DNA of 64,000 bases from Clostridia bacterium (GTDB taxonomy: Bacteria; Bacillota; Clostridia; Oscillospirales; CAG-272). How positions within the stretch are numbered: position 1 is the first letter of the stretch; each line of letters opens with the position of its first letter. Where the stretch lies: positions 1 through 64,000 of the forward strand of contig JAFUQP010000028.1 of NCBI GenBank assembly GCA_017472305.1, in the 5' to 3' direction. Shown in pieces: positions 18,246-27,582 of this stretch. Both the position numbers and the translations under genes were made by a program. Under the pieces are notes generated by a model that saw only the letters and a program-made list of their open reading frames with translations, ran no database searches and was not told where the DNA came from.

Positions 18246-19871
18246 ATGAAAAGCAGAAAAGCAACAGGACTATTTATACTAATCCTATCCACAGCACTCC
18301 TTATCGGCTCGGCAGTCGGTATTTTTGCAAGCGCAGAAAGCACACAGCCTGCGCCCGAAATTATCTCGCAGAATATCGTATACGGCGCAAATCTTCGCTT
18401 CCAGTTTGCAATTGATGCAGATGCACTCGGCGAGGGCAAGACCGTAACCGTTAACATATATGATAAGAGTCCCCGAGAGTTTGGCGCGGTTCTTCTTGAC
18501 TCCACCGAGGCAGTCTATGAGGACGTAAGCGGCACAAACCTCGGAATAAAAAACGCATACGTAGCAACGAGCGATGCTGCTATAAGCGCGCTTGACTACG
18601 GAACCGAATACTACGCAGAGGCGGTCTGCGACGGTGTCGCGGGGGGCGCGGTGAAGTACAGTGCGGTTGAGTATTTTCTCACCCGTCTTTACAGAGAGGG
18701 CGAGAATGTAACCGACATTCAGCGTGAGCTTTACGAGAGCGCTATCGCATACGGCTCTGCCGCACAAAGGGTTATGAACGACCCGAGAACCAACGTTGCA
18801 GATTACGTATTCGTCGCAGCCGAGGACGGCAAGGTAAACGGCGAGGAGAGCATAGTAGCCCCGAGGGGCACCGAGGTTACTCTTTCCTATACCGGCGCTG
18901 ACGCGGGATTTGCATACTATATTGATGCCGAGGGAAACAGGCTCGGCAGCACCGCGACTGTCGGTGTCAACGGCACCTACAAGGCAAGCTTTGCCGACTT
19001 CACCTTTGACGACCTCTCTGCCGAGGCGTCCTTCACCCCCGAATCAATGAGCTCAACCGGACTTAAGGCTATAACGGTTACCGACGGTGACGGGGACGTG
19101 ACGAGGTACGCGGGGCTTCTTTACGGCAACGTCGGAGCTGTCGGACGTACTTACAGCTTCTCCGTCACAGATGATGCAAGGCTCAGATATTCAACTCCTC
19201 AGGGCGGCACGGCTCTTGCCCTTGTAAATGCCAACAATTACGAAGCGGGGCATAATTACTCGGTATTCGAGGCTGATTTGCAGATAGAGCTAGGCAAAGA
19301 TTCTAGCGGCACCCAGCTGACAAGCAGCACCTGGACTGTAGACCTTATGGAGAACGTTGGAACGCCGATATACCGAATGATATTCGTATACCTTGCAGAC
19401 TCCGGCGAGCTTGAGGTTTGCTTCGTAAGAAACAACACGTACGAGGGCGTAAGAGGCACCGAGTCAACACGAATCAGATGCAAGATTGCAAATGCCGGCG
19501 ATTATTGTGCATCGTATAATCTCAGAATTGAGAACTATTTCATAGATAAGAGTAGGGACACCGTTTGTATCATTACCGTCAACGGTACCCCTCTTTGGAT
19601 ATGCGACTCCCGAGCTATCGCGTACGAGGGCGACTGCCCCACCGTCAACTCGGACGTTGCGGCTTACCAAAACACCGACGGCGTATACGTGCTTCCCTTC
19701 GGCTACTACTCTGTATCCGCATTCGATGACACGCCAAAATCCTCTACCACCTTCAAGGGTATTTATATCAACCCCAAATTCGGTGACGTATCCGACATCT
19801 GCTTCGATAACGTCATATATCGGGCAAGCGTTGTTGATACAGTTCCTACCTTCAATATAACAAGAAAATAG
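18246..19871 (+). CDS. Secreted beta-rich protein, copy 2
   Basis: 541 residues, paralogous along the whole length to the protein at 16078. Sec signal peptide (MKSRKATG, then LFILILSTALLIGSAVGIF, then ASA). Shared blocks: PEIISQN, KTVTVNIYDK, YVATS-AAISAL-YGTEYYA, VEYFLTRLYREGE, YAGLLYGN, GHNYSVFEAD, and the C-terminal CFDNVIYRASVVD (NIIYEASVVE in copy 1). Two-domain plan as in copy 1: Ig-like N-terminal part, concanavalin-like C-terminal part, no catalytic motif. The ATG at 18246 was chosen because the signal peptide starts there; the frame is open further upstream through the peptide gene. It is followed by a promoter rather than an obvious terminator. Confidence 0.7.
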   Translation: MKSRKATGLFILILSTALLIGSAVGIFASAESTQPAPEIISQNIVYGANLRFQFAIDADALGEGKTVTVNIYDKSPREFGAVLLDSTEAVYEDVSGTNLGIKNAYVATSDAAISALDYGTEYYAEAVCDGVAGGAVKYSAVEYFLTRLYREGENVTDIQRELYESAIAYGSAAQRVMNDPRTNVADYVFVAAEDGKVNGEESIVAPRGTEVTLSYTGADAGFAYYIDAEGNRLGSTATVGVNGTYKASFADFTFDDLSAEASFTPESMSSTGLKAITVTDGDGDVTRYAGLLYGNVGAVGRTYSFSVTDDARLRYSTPQGGTALALVNANNYEAGHNYSVFEADLQIELGKDSSGTQLTSSTWTVDLMENVGTPIYRMIFVYLADSGELEVCFVRNNTYEGVRGTESTRIRCKIANAGDYCASYNLRIENYFIDKSRDTVCIITVNGTPLWICDSRAIAYEGDCPTVNSDVAAYQNTDGVYVLPFGYYSVSAFDDTPKSSTTFKGIYINPKFGDVSDICFDNVIYRASVVDTVPTFNITRK

Positions 19872-19920
19872 ATTATGGGGTAATAATCCCAAATTTTTGA
19901 CAAAACATTCGTTTTTACCC

Positions 19921-19949
19921 TCGACAAAGCGAATTGTTTGTGCTATAAT
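19921..19949 (+). promoter_or_regulatory. Promoter of the acyl-CoA ligase / iorAB operon
   Basis: TCGACA (19921-19926), 17 bp, TATAAT (19944-19949) with an upstream TG. About 55 bp here are a near copy of the promoter block at 17917-17990. Confidence 0.75.
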
Positions 19950-20051
19950 ATTTTTATTATTCTTTTCGGGCGTATATTTTGCGCGAAAAGGACTAAAACG
20001 GGGCTTTTCATATTGACAAAAACACCGCCCCGCACTATCAGGAGAAACGCT

Positions 20052-21695
20052 ATGCCAATTACAGACTTCCTTGAGCGAAACGCGAAAATCTATCCAAACG
20101 ACGTAGCCCTCGTGGAGATTAATCCCGAGAAGCAGCCGTCAAAAAATATGACCTGGCGCGAGTACAGCCTTATAGAAACCGCTGCCGAGTCTGACAAATA
20201 CAGGCGCGAGATTACCTGGCGCGATTTCGACATCAAGGCTAACCGATTCGCGAACCTTCTTTTCACCCGAGGCATAAAAAAGGGAGATAAGGTTGCGATA
20301 CTTCTTATGAATTGCCTTGAGTGGCTGCCGATTTATTTCGGAATATTAAAGACGGGTGCGCTCGCTGTGCCTATGAACTACAGATACTCCTCTGACGAAA
20401 TTAAGTACTGCCTTGACCTTGCTGACGTGAGAATGCTTGTGTTCGGCCCTGAGTTCGTTGAGCGTATAGACAACATAAAGAACGATATTCCCGCAGTTGA
20501 CAACCTCTTCTTCGTCGGCAAGGCTGCACAGACGCCCGAGTTTGCCGACAACTACGCCGAGATGGTTTACTACTGCTCATCAACCGTGCCTCCCGTTGAG
20601 CTTTCAGACGGCGACGACGCGGCAATATACTTCTCCTCGGGCACGACGGGCTTCCCGAAGGCTATTCTTCACAGCCACAAGGCTCTCGTTTCGTCCTGCT
20701 ACACCGAGCAGAAGCACCACTCGCAGACGAAGGACGACGTCTTTCTCTGCATTCCCCCGCTATACCACACGGGTGCTAAAATGCACTGGTTCGGCTCGCT
20801 GCTCGTCGGCGGCAAGTCGGTTCTGCTTCGCGGAGTGCGCCCCGAGTGGGTGCTTGAAACGGTATCCGACGAGAAGGCGACCATAGTATGGCTGCTCGTT
20901 CCGTGGGTGCAGGATATTCTCGACTCGCTCGAGCGCGGCGAGCTTTCCCTCTCGGATTACACACTCTCGCAGTGGCGGCTAATGCACGTCGGCGCGCAGC
21001 CCGTTCCGCCCTCTTTAATCAAGAGGTGGCGCGAGGTATTCCCCTCTCACGAATACGACACAAACTACGGACTCTCGGAGTCTATCGGCCCAGGCTGCGT
21101 GCATCTTGGTGTCGAGAACATACATAAGGTTGGCGCTATCGGCAAGGCAGGCTACCTTTGGGAAACCGCTATTCTCTCCGAGGACGGCACTCCCACAAAG
21201 AAGGGAGAGGTCGGCGAGCTTGCGGTCAAGGGCGACGGCGTTATGAAGTGCTACTACAAGAATCCCGAGGCTACCGCCGAGATACTTAAGGACGGCTGGC
21301 TGCTTACGGGAGATATGGCAAAGGAGGACGAGGACGGATTTATCTACCTCGTTGACAGAAAGAAGGACGTTATTATCTCGGGAGGTGAAAACCTGTATCC
21401 CGTACAGATTGAGGACCACCTTCGCGCCTACTCAAAGATTAAGGACGTTGCGGTTATCGGTCTTCCCGACAAGCGACTCGGTGAGATTGCCGCGGCAATA
21501 ATCGAGCTTAAGGAGGGCGTCAGATGCACCGAGGAGGAGATTAACGAATTCTGCCTTGAGCTGCCGAAGTACAAGCGCCCGAGAAAAATTATCTTTGCTG
21601 ACGTTCCGAGAAATCCCACCGGCAAGATTGAAAAGCCCAGACTCCGCGAGATTTACTGCGGCGGAAGCCTCGTTGAGGCGCAGATTTCGGGCTGA
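20052..21695 (+). CDS. AMP-dependent acyl-CoA synthetase (acyl/aryl acid CoA ligase)
   Basis: 547-residue adenylate-forming enzyme. It activates a carboxylic acid to the acyl-AMP and then the CoA thioester. Motifs: SSGTTGFPKAILHSH (P-loop from Ser195), NYGLSES, the TGDMAKEDEDGFIYLVDRKK hinge, ISGGENLYP, and PTGKIEKP with the catalytic Lys near residue 523. ATG at 20052 with AGGAGA just upstream; the frame is open to 19938 but those residues do not fit the family. First gene of an operon with a Na+/solute symporter, iorAB, a paaK-type ligase and an ACT protein. The context suggests an aryl or branched acid as substrate, but long-chain fatty acids cannot be excluded. Confidence 0.85.
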   Translation: MPITDFLERNAKIYPNDVALVEINPEKQPSKNMTWREYSLIETAAESDKYRREITWRDFDIKANRFANLLFTRGIKKGDKVAILLMNCLEWLPIYFGILKTGALAVPMNYRYSSDEIKYCLDLADVRMLVFGPEFVERIDNIKNDIPAVDNLFFVGKAAQTPEFADNYAEMVYYCSSTVPPVELSDGDDAAIYFSSGTTGFPKAILHSHKALVSSCYTEQKHHSQTKDDVFLCIPPLYHTGAKMHWFGSLLVGGKSVLLRGVRPEWVLETVSDEKATIVWLLVPWVQDILDSLERGELSLSDYTLSQWRLMHVGAQPVPPSLIKRWREVFPSHEYDTNYGLSESIGPGCVHLGVENIHKVGAIGKAGYLWETAILSEDGTPTKKGEVGELAVKGDGVMKCYYKNPEATAEILKDGWLLTGDMAKEDEDGFIYLVDRKKDVIISGGENLYPVQIEDHLRAYSKIKDVAVIGLPDKRLGEIAAAIIELKEGVRCTEEEINEFCLELPKYKRPRKIIFADVPRNPTGKIEKPRLREIYCGGSLVEAQISG

Positions 21696-21784
21696 CGCAG
21701 AGCTTAGGAATTTTCCATACATATATTTACATATTTACAGCATACCTTTAGACAAAAAGCAAAGTGCTTTTGGAGACTCTTTCA

Positions 21785-23359
21785 ATGAACACAACGCAAA
21801 TACTAACAACAATTCTGGTAGTTCTTTTCTTCGGACTTATGGTTGGGGTAGGCTTCCTTTGCAGAAAGCGGGCATCCGACGTTGACGGCTTCGTCCTCGG
21901 CGGAAGAAGTGTCGGACCCTGGCTCACTGCATTTGCCTTCGGTACGTCGTACTTCTCGGCGGTAATTTTCGTCGGCTACGCGGGACAGTTCGGCTACAAT
22001 TTCGGTCTTGCTTCGACCTGGATTGGACTTGGAAACGCATTTATCGGCTCGCTTCTTGCCTGGAACGTTCTCGGCAGGAGAACGAGGCTTATGACACAGC
22101 ACATCGACTCGCGCACAATGCCCGACTTCTTTGAGAAGCGCTACGGCTCGAGGGCTCTTAAAATTGCCGCGTCGGTTATCGTATTTATCTTCCTTATTCC
22201 CTACACCGCCTCTCTCTACAACGGACTTTCAAGTCTGTTCGCGGTATCCTTCAACATTCCCTACTGGATATGTATCGTCGTTATGGCGGCGCTGACGTGC
22301 GTTTACGTAATCTTCGGCGGCTATATGGCAACCGCGGTAAACGACTTTATTCAGGGCATTATTATGCTTGTGGGAATCGTAGCGGTTATCGCCGGGGCCC
22401 TTTCGGTAAACGGCGGATTTATGGGTTCTGTGGAGGCTCTTGCAACCTCGCCTGTCGGCGGCTGGGAGTACACGGCTCTGTTCGGCCCCGACCCGATATC
22501 TCTCCTTATGGTTGTAATGCTTACCTCGCTTGGCACCTGGGGACTGCCTCAGATGGTCGGCAAGTTCTATTCCATAAAGAACGAGTCTATGATTAAGACG
22601 GGTACACTTATTTCCACCGTATTTGCGATAATCGTTGCGGGCGGCTGCTATTTCCTTGGCGGCTTCGGCAGACTCTTCGTCACCCCCGAGTCGGTTGCAG
22701 ACGCCGGATTTGACTCTATCATTCCCACTATGATTTCGGGACTTTCGCCAATTATTGTTTCGGTGGTTATCGTTCTCGTTCTCTCGGCGTCAATGTCCAC
22801 GCTCTCCTCGCTCGTTCTTACCTCGTCGTCAACTCTGACACTCGACATAGTTATGCCGCTTACAAAGAACCCGAGTGAGAAGAAGAAGCTCCTTGTGCTT
22901 CGCCTGTTTATCCTATTCTTCATCGTTCTTTCTGCGGTTATCGCAATTCTTAAGGACACCGTGTGGTCGGACGTTGTATTCATCGCGCAGATGATGGGTG
23001 TATCCTGGGGTGCGCTTGCCGGAGCGTTCCTTGCTCCCTTCCTCTACGGACTCTACTGGAAGGGCGCGAGCCGCCCTGCTGTGTGGGCTTCCTTCGGCTT
23101 CGGCGTTGGAATTATGCTTATTCAGCTGCTCCTGTCGCTAAAGCTCTTCACTGTGCCCGGCGCTGTGCTTGGCTTCGTGTTCAAGAACTCGCTCCACTCG
23201 GGAGTGTTCGCTATGCTCGGCGGTCTTGTTATCGTCCCGATAGTGAGCCTATTCACGAGGTCGCACCGTCCCGAGGACACCGACAAAATATTCTCCTGCT
23301 ATGATGCAAAGGTCGTCGTGCCCGCGAAATCCGCGCTCGACTCAGACACAATAAAGTAA
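21785..23359 (+). CDS. Sodium:solute symporter family transporter
   Basis: 524-residue integral membrane protein with about 13 hydrophobic segments. The N-terminal VGVGFLCRKRASDVDGFVLGGRSVGPW, AFGTSYFSAVIFVGYAG and the SRTMPDFFEKRYGS block place it in the SSS family (proline, pantothenate and monocarboxylate carriers). It uses a sodium gradient to import a small solute. The ATG at 21785 was chosen because GGAG is 9 bases upstream; a GTG at 21764 is possible but would add seven untypical residues. It lies between an acyl-CoA ligase and iorA, so an aromatic or short carboxylate, or an aromatic amino acid, is a reasonable guess. The substrate is not shown by the sequence. Confidence 0.87.
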   Translation: MNTTQILTTILVVLFFGLMVGVGFLCRKRASDVDGFVLGGRSVGPWLTAFAFGTSYFSAVIFVGYAGQFGYNFGLASTWIGLGNAFIGSLLAWNVLGRRTRLMTQHIDSRTMPDFFEKRYGSRALKIAASVIVFIFLIPYTASLYNGLSSLFAVSFNIPYWICIVVMAALTCVYVIFGGYMATAVNDFIQGIIMLVGIVAVIAGALSVNGGFMGSVEALATSPVGGWEYTALFGPDPISLLMVVMLTSLGTWGLPQMVGKFYSIKNESMIKTGTLISTVFAIIVAGGCYFLGGFGRLFVTPESVADAGFDSIIPTMISGLSPIIVSVVIVLVLSASMSTLSSLVLTSSSTLTLDIVMPLTKNPSEKKKLLVLRLFILFFIVLSAVIAILKDTVWSDVVFIAQMMGVSWGALAGAFLAPFLYGLYWKGASRPAVWASFGFGVGIMLIQLLLSLKLFTVPGAVLGFVFKNSLHSGVFAMLGGLVIVPIVSLFTRSHRPEDTDKIFSCYDAKVVVPAKSALDSDTIK

Positions 23360-23374
23360 AGAAAGGCAAGCAAA

Positions 23375-25111
23375 ATGAAAAAATTAATGCTAGGAAACGA
23401 GGCGGTAGCACGCGGATTTCTCGAGGCGGGCTGCCAGGTGGTATCAAGCTACCCCGGAACTCCCTCGACCGAAATAACCGAGTACGCTGCAAAATACGAC
23501 GAAATATACTGCGAATGGGCGCCTAACGAGAAGGTTGCCTGCGAGGTTGCCTTCGGCGCTTCTCTCGGCGGAGCGCGCGCTGCCTGCTGTATGAAGCACG
23601 TCGGACTCAACGTTGCCGCTGACCCACTGTTCACTATGTCCTACACCGGAGTTAACGGCGGTCTTGTGGTAGTCGTTGCCGACGACCCCGGTATGCACTC
23701 CTCGCAGAACGAGCAGGACTCGCGCCACTACGCAAGGGCTGCAAAGCTGCCGATGCTCGAGCCCTCGGACTCCGCGGAGGCAAAGGAATTTGCAAGGCTC
23801 GCGTTCTCGCTCTCCGAGGAATACGACACCCCTGTGCTTCTTCGTATGTGCACGAGAATCGCGCACTCGCAGTGTGCTGTTGAGGAATGCGAGGCTCGCG
23901 AGCAGGTGACCCGCGAGTACGTGAAAAATCCCCAGAAATACATAATGGCACCTGCCAACGCTATCCGCCGCCACCCCGTGGTTGAAGAAAGGTGCGAAAA
24001 GCTCACCGAGCTTGCCGAAACGGCAGCTTTTAACAAGGTCGAGCTTGCCGAGGGCGCAGAGCTTGGAATTATCACCTCGGGTACGTCCTATCAGTACGTC
24101 AAGGAGGTCTTTGGCGACTCTGTATCGGTGCTTAAGCTCGGACTCGTAAATCCCCTTCCAAAAAAGCTTATCGAAAGCTTTGCAGAGAAGGTAAAGAGGC
24201 TCGTCGTCGTAGAGGAGCTTGACCCGATTATCGAGAACCACTGCAAGGCTCTCGGAATTACCGTAGAGGGCAAATCGCTTCTGCCGATACTCGGAGAATA
24301 TTCCCAGTCGCTTATTGCGAAGGCATTCGGTATGCCCGAGCGCGCCTCTATAGCTTCTCCCGACAGTATTCCCGTCCGTCCCCCCGTTATGTGCGCGGGC
24401 TGTCCCCACAGAGGACTGTTCTACGTTCTCCAGAAGAAGAAGTACACCGTTCTCGGTGACATCGGCTGCTACACCCTCGGCTCTGCCGCTCCCCTTAACG
24501 CTATCGACTCGGTGCTCTGTATGGGCGCGTCGGTTTCGGGGCTTCACGGCTTCAACAAGGCTCGCGGCGCTGATGCCGAGAAAAAGACGGTTGCCGTTAT
24601 CGGTGACTCGACCTTTATGCACTCGGGTATGACGGGACTTGCAAATATCGCATACAACGGAACAAATTCCACCGTTATTATAGTAGACAACTCTATTACC
24701 GGTATGACGGGACATCAGCACAACCCGACGACCGGCTACAACATTAAGGGCAACCCGGCAGGCAAGATTGACCTCGAGGCGCTCTGTCACGCGCTCGGCT
24801 TTAAGAGAGTCAGGGTAGTTGACCCCTATGACCTTAAGGCTACGGAGGCGGCAATCGTTGAGGAAACCGCAATTGAAGAGCCCTCGGTTATAATTTCAAG
24901 GCGCCCCTGCGCGCTTCTTAAGACCGTCAAGGCAAAGCCACAGCTTATGGTTGATACCGAGAAGTGCCGCAGCTGCAAGGCTTGTATGAAAATAGGCTGC
25001 CCTGCAATCAGTATGAAGGAGGGCAAGGCGCACATTGATGCAACACTCTGCGTAGGCTGCGATGTTTGTAAACAATTGTGTGCATTTGACGCTATCGGAG
25101 GTGAGAAATAA
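23375..25111 (+). CDS. iorA: Indolepyruvate:ferredoxin oxidoreductase, alpha subunit
   Basis: 578 residues. With IorB it oxidatively decarboxylates aryl pyruvates (from Trp, Phe, Tyr) to aryl-acetyl-CoA and reduced ferredoxin in the cytoplasm. Order: pyrimidine-binding domain (LGNEAVARGFLEAG, SSYPGTPSTEI), a mid domain, then the TPP-binding domain with MCAGCPHRGLFY, GDIGCYTLG and a GDSTFMHSGMTGL Mg-site segment. The C-terminus (about 530-575) is a ferredoxin-like domain with CRSCKACMKIGC and CVGCDVCKQLC, which is complete for two iron-sulfur clusters. The stop codon overlaps the iorB start by one base (TAATG). Strictly anaerobic enzyme type. Confidence 0.95.
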   Translation: MKKLMLGNEAVARGFLEAGCQVVSSYPGTPSTEITEYAAKYDEIYCEWAPNEKVACEVAFGASLGGARAACCMKHVGLNVAADPLFTMSYTGVNGGLVVVVADDPGMHSSQNEQDSRHYARAAKLPMLEPSDSAEAKEFARLAFSLSEEYDTPVLLRMCTRIAHSQCAVEECEAREQVTREYVKNPQKYIMAPANAIRRHPVVEERCEKLTELAETAAFNKVELAEGAELGIITSGTSYQYVKEVFGDSVSVLKLGLVNPLPKKLIESFAEKVKRLVVVEELDPIIENHCKALGITVEGKSLLPILGEYSQSLIAKAFGMPERASIASPDSIPVRPPVMCAGCPHRGLFYVLQKKKYTVLGDIGCYTLGSAAPLNAIDSVLCMGASVSGLHGFNKARGADAEKKTVAVIGDSTFMHSGMTGLANIAYNGTNSTVIIVDNSITGMTGHQHNPTTGYNIKGNPAGKIDLEALCHALGFKRVRVVDPYDLKATEAAIVEETAIEEPSVIISRRPCALLKTVKAKPQLMVDTEKCRSCKACMKIGCPAISMKEGKAHIDATLCVGCDVCKQLCAFDAIGGEK

Positions 25112-25686
25112 TGGAAACCAAGAATATTATGATTGTCGGTGTTGGCGGTCAGGGCTCGCTTCTTGCGAGCAAGCTCCTCGGAAAGCTTCTTACCGACGAG
25201 GGCTTAGACGTTAAGGTTTCCGAGGTTCACGGAATGAGCCAGAGAGGCGGTAGCGTCGTTACCTACGTAAGATACGGAGAGAAGGTTTATTCGCCGATTA
25301 TCGACAAGGGCGAGGCAGACTTTATCGTTTCCTTTGAGCTTCTCGAGGCGGCAAGATACGCACACTTCTTGAAGAAGGGCGGTAAAATCATCGTAAACAC
25401 GCAGAAGATTGACCCGATGCCCGTAATCACAGGCAAGGAGGCATACCCCGATGCAGCAATCGAGAATCTTGCCGCGCTCGGTGTTTCGGTTGACTGCGAG
25501 GACGCGCTCACCGCGGCTCTCGAGGCAGGAAGCGCAAAGGCGGTTAACATAGTTCTTATGGGCAAGCTCTCAAAGTATCTCGACATTCCCACCGAGAAGT
25601 GGATTTCCGCAATACGCGAGAGCGTTAAGGAGAGGTTTATCGACCTCAACGTTCGCGCCTTCCTTATCGGCAGAGGCGAGGCGTAA
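25111..25686 (+). CDS. iorB: Indolepyruvate:ferredoxin oxidoreductase, beta subunit
   Basis: 191 residues, the usual size. It is the gamma-type subunit of 2-oxoacid:ferredoxin oxidoreductases, with the start NIMIVGVGGQGSLLASKLLG and the conserved VSEVHGMSQRGGSV and ISF/VSFELLEAAR segments. It completes the TPP enzyme together with IorA. It is translationally coupled to iorA through the TAATG overlap. The following ligase starts 45 bases later. Confidence 0.95.
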   Translation: METKNIMIVGVGGQGSLLASKLLGKLLTDEGLDVKVSEVHGMSQRGGSVVTYVRYGEKVYSPIIDKGEADFIVSFELLEAARYAHFLKKGGKIIVNTQKIDPMPVITGKEAYPDAAIENLAALGVSVDCEDALTAALEAGSAKAVNIVLMGKLSKYLDIPTEKWISAIRESVKERFIDLNVRAFLIGRGEA

Positions 25687-25731
25687 GCCGTAACAGATTT
25701 CATTTATACTACATAAAAGAGGCAAAAAACT

Positions 25732-27045
25732 ATGGAAAAGAGAAAGTACTACCAACAAGCCATCGAAACAATGCCTGTTGAAGAAATCAAGAGGCTACAG
25801 TCCGAGAAGCTCGTAAAGCAGGTTAAGCACGTATACGAGCACGTTCCCTACTATCGCGACCTTATGGATAAGAAGGGAGTTAAGCCCGAGGATATCCACG
25901 GCATCGAGGACCTTCACAAGCTTCCCTTTATCGAAAAATCCGACCTTCGCGAAACCTACCCCTACGGTATGCTTGCCGTTCCGCTCTCCGAGTGCGTAAG
26001 AATTCAGTCAACCTCGGGCACTACGGGCAGAAGGGTTATCGCTTACTACACACAAAAGGATATTGACCTTTGGGAGGACTGCTGCGCGAGAGCGCTCGTC
26101 GCCGTAGGCGCTGACAAGGACGACGTCGTTCAGGTAAGCTACGGCTACGGTCTTTTCACAGGCGGCGCGGGACTTAACGGAGGCTCGCACAAGGTCGGCT
26201 CGCTTACGCTCCCTATGTCCTCGGGCAATACCGAAAGACAGCTTCAGTTTATGATTGACCTCGGTGCGACCGTCCTTTGCTGTACTCCCTCGTATGCTGC
26301 ATATCTTGGAGAGTCGCTGAAGGAGATGGGCTACACCCCCGATAAAATTCCGCTTAAGGCAGGCATATTCGGCGCTGAGCCCTGGACTCAGGAAATGAGG
26401 CGCGACATTGAGGCAACGCTTGGCATCAAGGCGTACGATATCTACGGACTTACCGAGATTTCAGGCCCCGGCGTATCCTACGAATGCTCCGAGCAAAACG
26501 GAATGCACATCTGTGAGGACCACTTCCTCGCGGAGATTATCAACCCCGAAACAGGCGAGCCTCTCCCCGAGGGCGAGAAGGGTGAGCTTGTATTCACCTG
26601 CCTTGACAAAGAGGCGTTCCCGCTTCTTCGTTACCGTACCCGTGACATCTGCGTGCTTACGAGGAAGCCCTGCTCCTGCGGAAGAACACATATCCGTATG
26701 GCAAAGCCTATGGGCAGAAGCGACGATATGATGATTATCAGAGGCGTCAACGTATTCCCCTCGCAGATTGAGTCGGTGCTTATCACCGAGGGCTTCACCT
26801 CTAACTACGAAATCAGGCTCGGCAGAGTTAACAACAGCGACACCTTCGACGTTTACGTTGAGCTTCCCCCCGAGCAGTTCGACGACTCGGTCAAGACCAT
26901 CACCGCAAAGGAAAAGTCACTCGCGGCAGCGCTCCGCACTATGCTCGGCATAGGCCCGACGGTACACCTCGTCCCCCCCAAGACCATCGCTAGAAGCGAG
27001 GGCAAGGCGAAGAGAGTTATCGACGAGAGAAAGCTTCACGATTAA
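25732..27045 (+). CDS. paaK: Phenylacetate-CoA ligase family protein
   Basis: 437-residue adenylate-forming ligase. Motifs: the N-terminal HVPYYRDLMDKKG, LPFIEKSDLRETYPYGM, the P-loop STSGTTGRR from Ser93, YGLTEISGPGVSYEC, RTRDIC, and the hinge GRSDDMMIIRGVNVFPSQIE. These define the PaaK family. In an iorAB operon of a fermenter the enzyme may run in reverse, turning aryl-acetyl-CoA, AMP and PPi into aryl acetate and ATP, or may activate imported aryl acetate; the sequence cannot decide. RBS AAAGAGG upstream of the ATG at 25732. Followed after 19 bases by the ACT gene, an arrangement common in anaerobes. Confidence 0.92.
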   Translation: MEKRKYYQQAIETMPVEEIKRLQSEKLVKQVKHVYEHVPYYRDLMDKKGVKPEDIHGIEDLHKLPFIEKSDLRETYPYGMLAVPLSECVRIQSTSGTTGRRVIAYYTQKDIDLWEDCCARALVAVGADKDDVVQVSYGYGLFTGGAGLNGGSHKVGSLTLPMSSGNTERQLQFMIDLGATVLCCTPSYAAYLGESLKEMGYTPDKIPLKAGIFGAEPWTQEMRRDIEATLGIKAYDIYGLTEISGPGVSYECSEQNGMHICEDHFLAEIINPETGEPLPEGEKGELVFTCLDKEAFPLLRYRTRDICVLTRKPCSCGRTHIRMAKPMGRSDDMMIIRGVNVFPSQIESVLITEGFTSNYEIRLGRVNNSDTFDVYVELPPEQFDDSVKTITAKEKSLAAALRTMLGIGPTVHLVPPKTIARSEGKAKRVIDERKLHD

Positions 27046-27064
27046 TTAAAGAAGGAGAAAAGAA

Positions 27065-27487
27065 ATGGCTATCAGACAGTTATCGGTATTCGTTGAAAAC
27101 AAAAAGGGCTCGCTCCACGAGATAACCGACGTGCTCGCAAAGGCAGGGCTTGACCTTCGCTCTATGTGCGTTGCAGATACCCAGAACTTCGGTATCGTGA
27201 GAATTATCACAAACGACCCCGACAAGGCGGCTAAAATCCTCACCGACGAGGGCCACGCGGCAAATATCCGCGAGGTTGCGGCATTCGCAGTTCCCGACGT
27301 TCCCGGAGGACTTGCAAAGGCTCTTAACCTTCTTGAAACAAACGGCGAGAACATCGAGTATATGTACGCGCTCGTCACCTCGGCAGAGGGCAAGGCATAC
27401 ACCGTTATGCGTACCGACGACACCGCGCGCACCGAGGCGCTCCTTGCCGCAAACGGCATTGAAATCCTCGACGAGGCAAAGCTTTAA
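27065..27487 (+). CDS. Tandem ACT-domain protein, amino-acid sensing
   Basis: 140 residues made of two ACT repeats. The first is RQLSVFVENKKGSLHEITDVL with ITND, the second starts near residue 70 with EVAAFAVPDVPGGLAKAL. Stand-alone ACT pairs of this type normally follow paaK/iorAB genes and are thought to bind an aromatic amino acid, though I know of no proven role. It probably senses pathway substrate and may control the ligase or the oxidoreductase. AAGGAG lies before the ATG. Last gene of the operon, with a strong terminator directly after it. Confidence 0.88.
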   Translation: MAIRQLSVFVENKKGSLHEITDVLAKAGLDLRSMCVADTQNFGIVRIITNDPDKAAKILTDEGHAANIREVAAFAVPDVPGGLAKALNLLETNGENIEYMYALVTSAEGKAYTVMRTDDTARTEALLAANGIEILDEAKL

Positions 27488-27500
27488 TTTATTATACCAA

Positions 27501-27536
27501 AATCCCCTCGCGGTGCTCTCCGCGGGGGATTTTTTT
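27501..27536 (+). terminator. Terminator of the iorAB-paaK-ACT operon
   Basis: A stem of 13 bp with one G-T pair (AATCCCCTCGCGG with CCGCGGGGGATT) followed by seven T. Confidence 0.92.
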
Positions 27537-27582
27537 GCGATTTAACCGCCTAATTGTTTGCGAATTGTTCATTATATAAATA

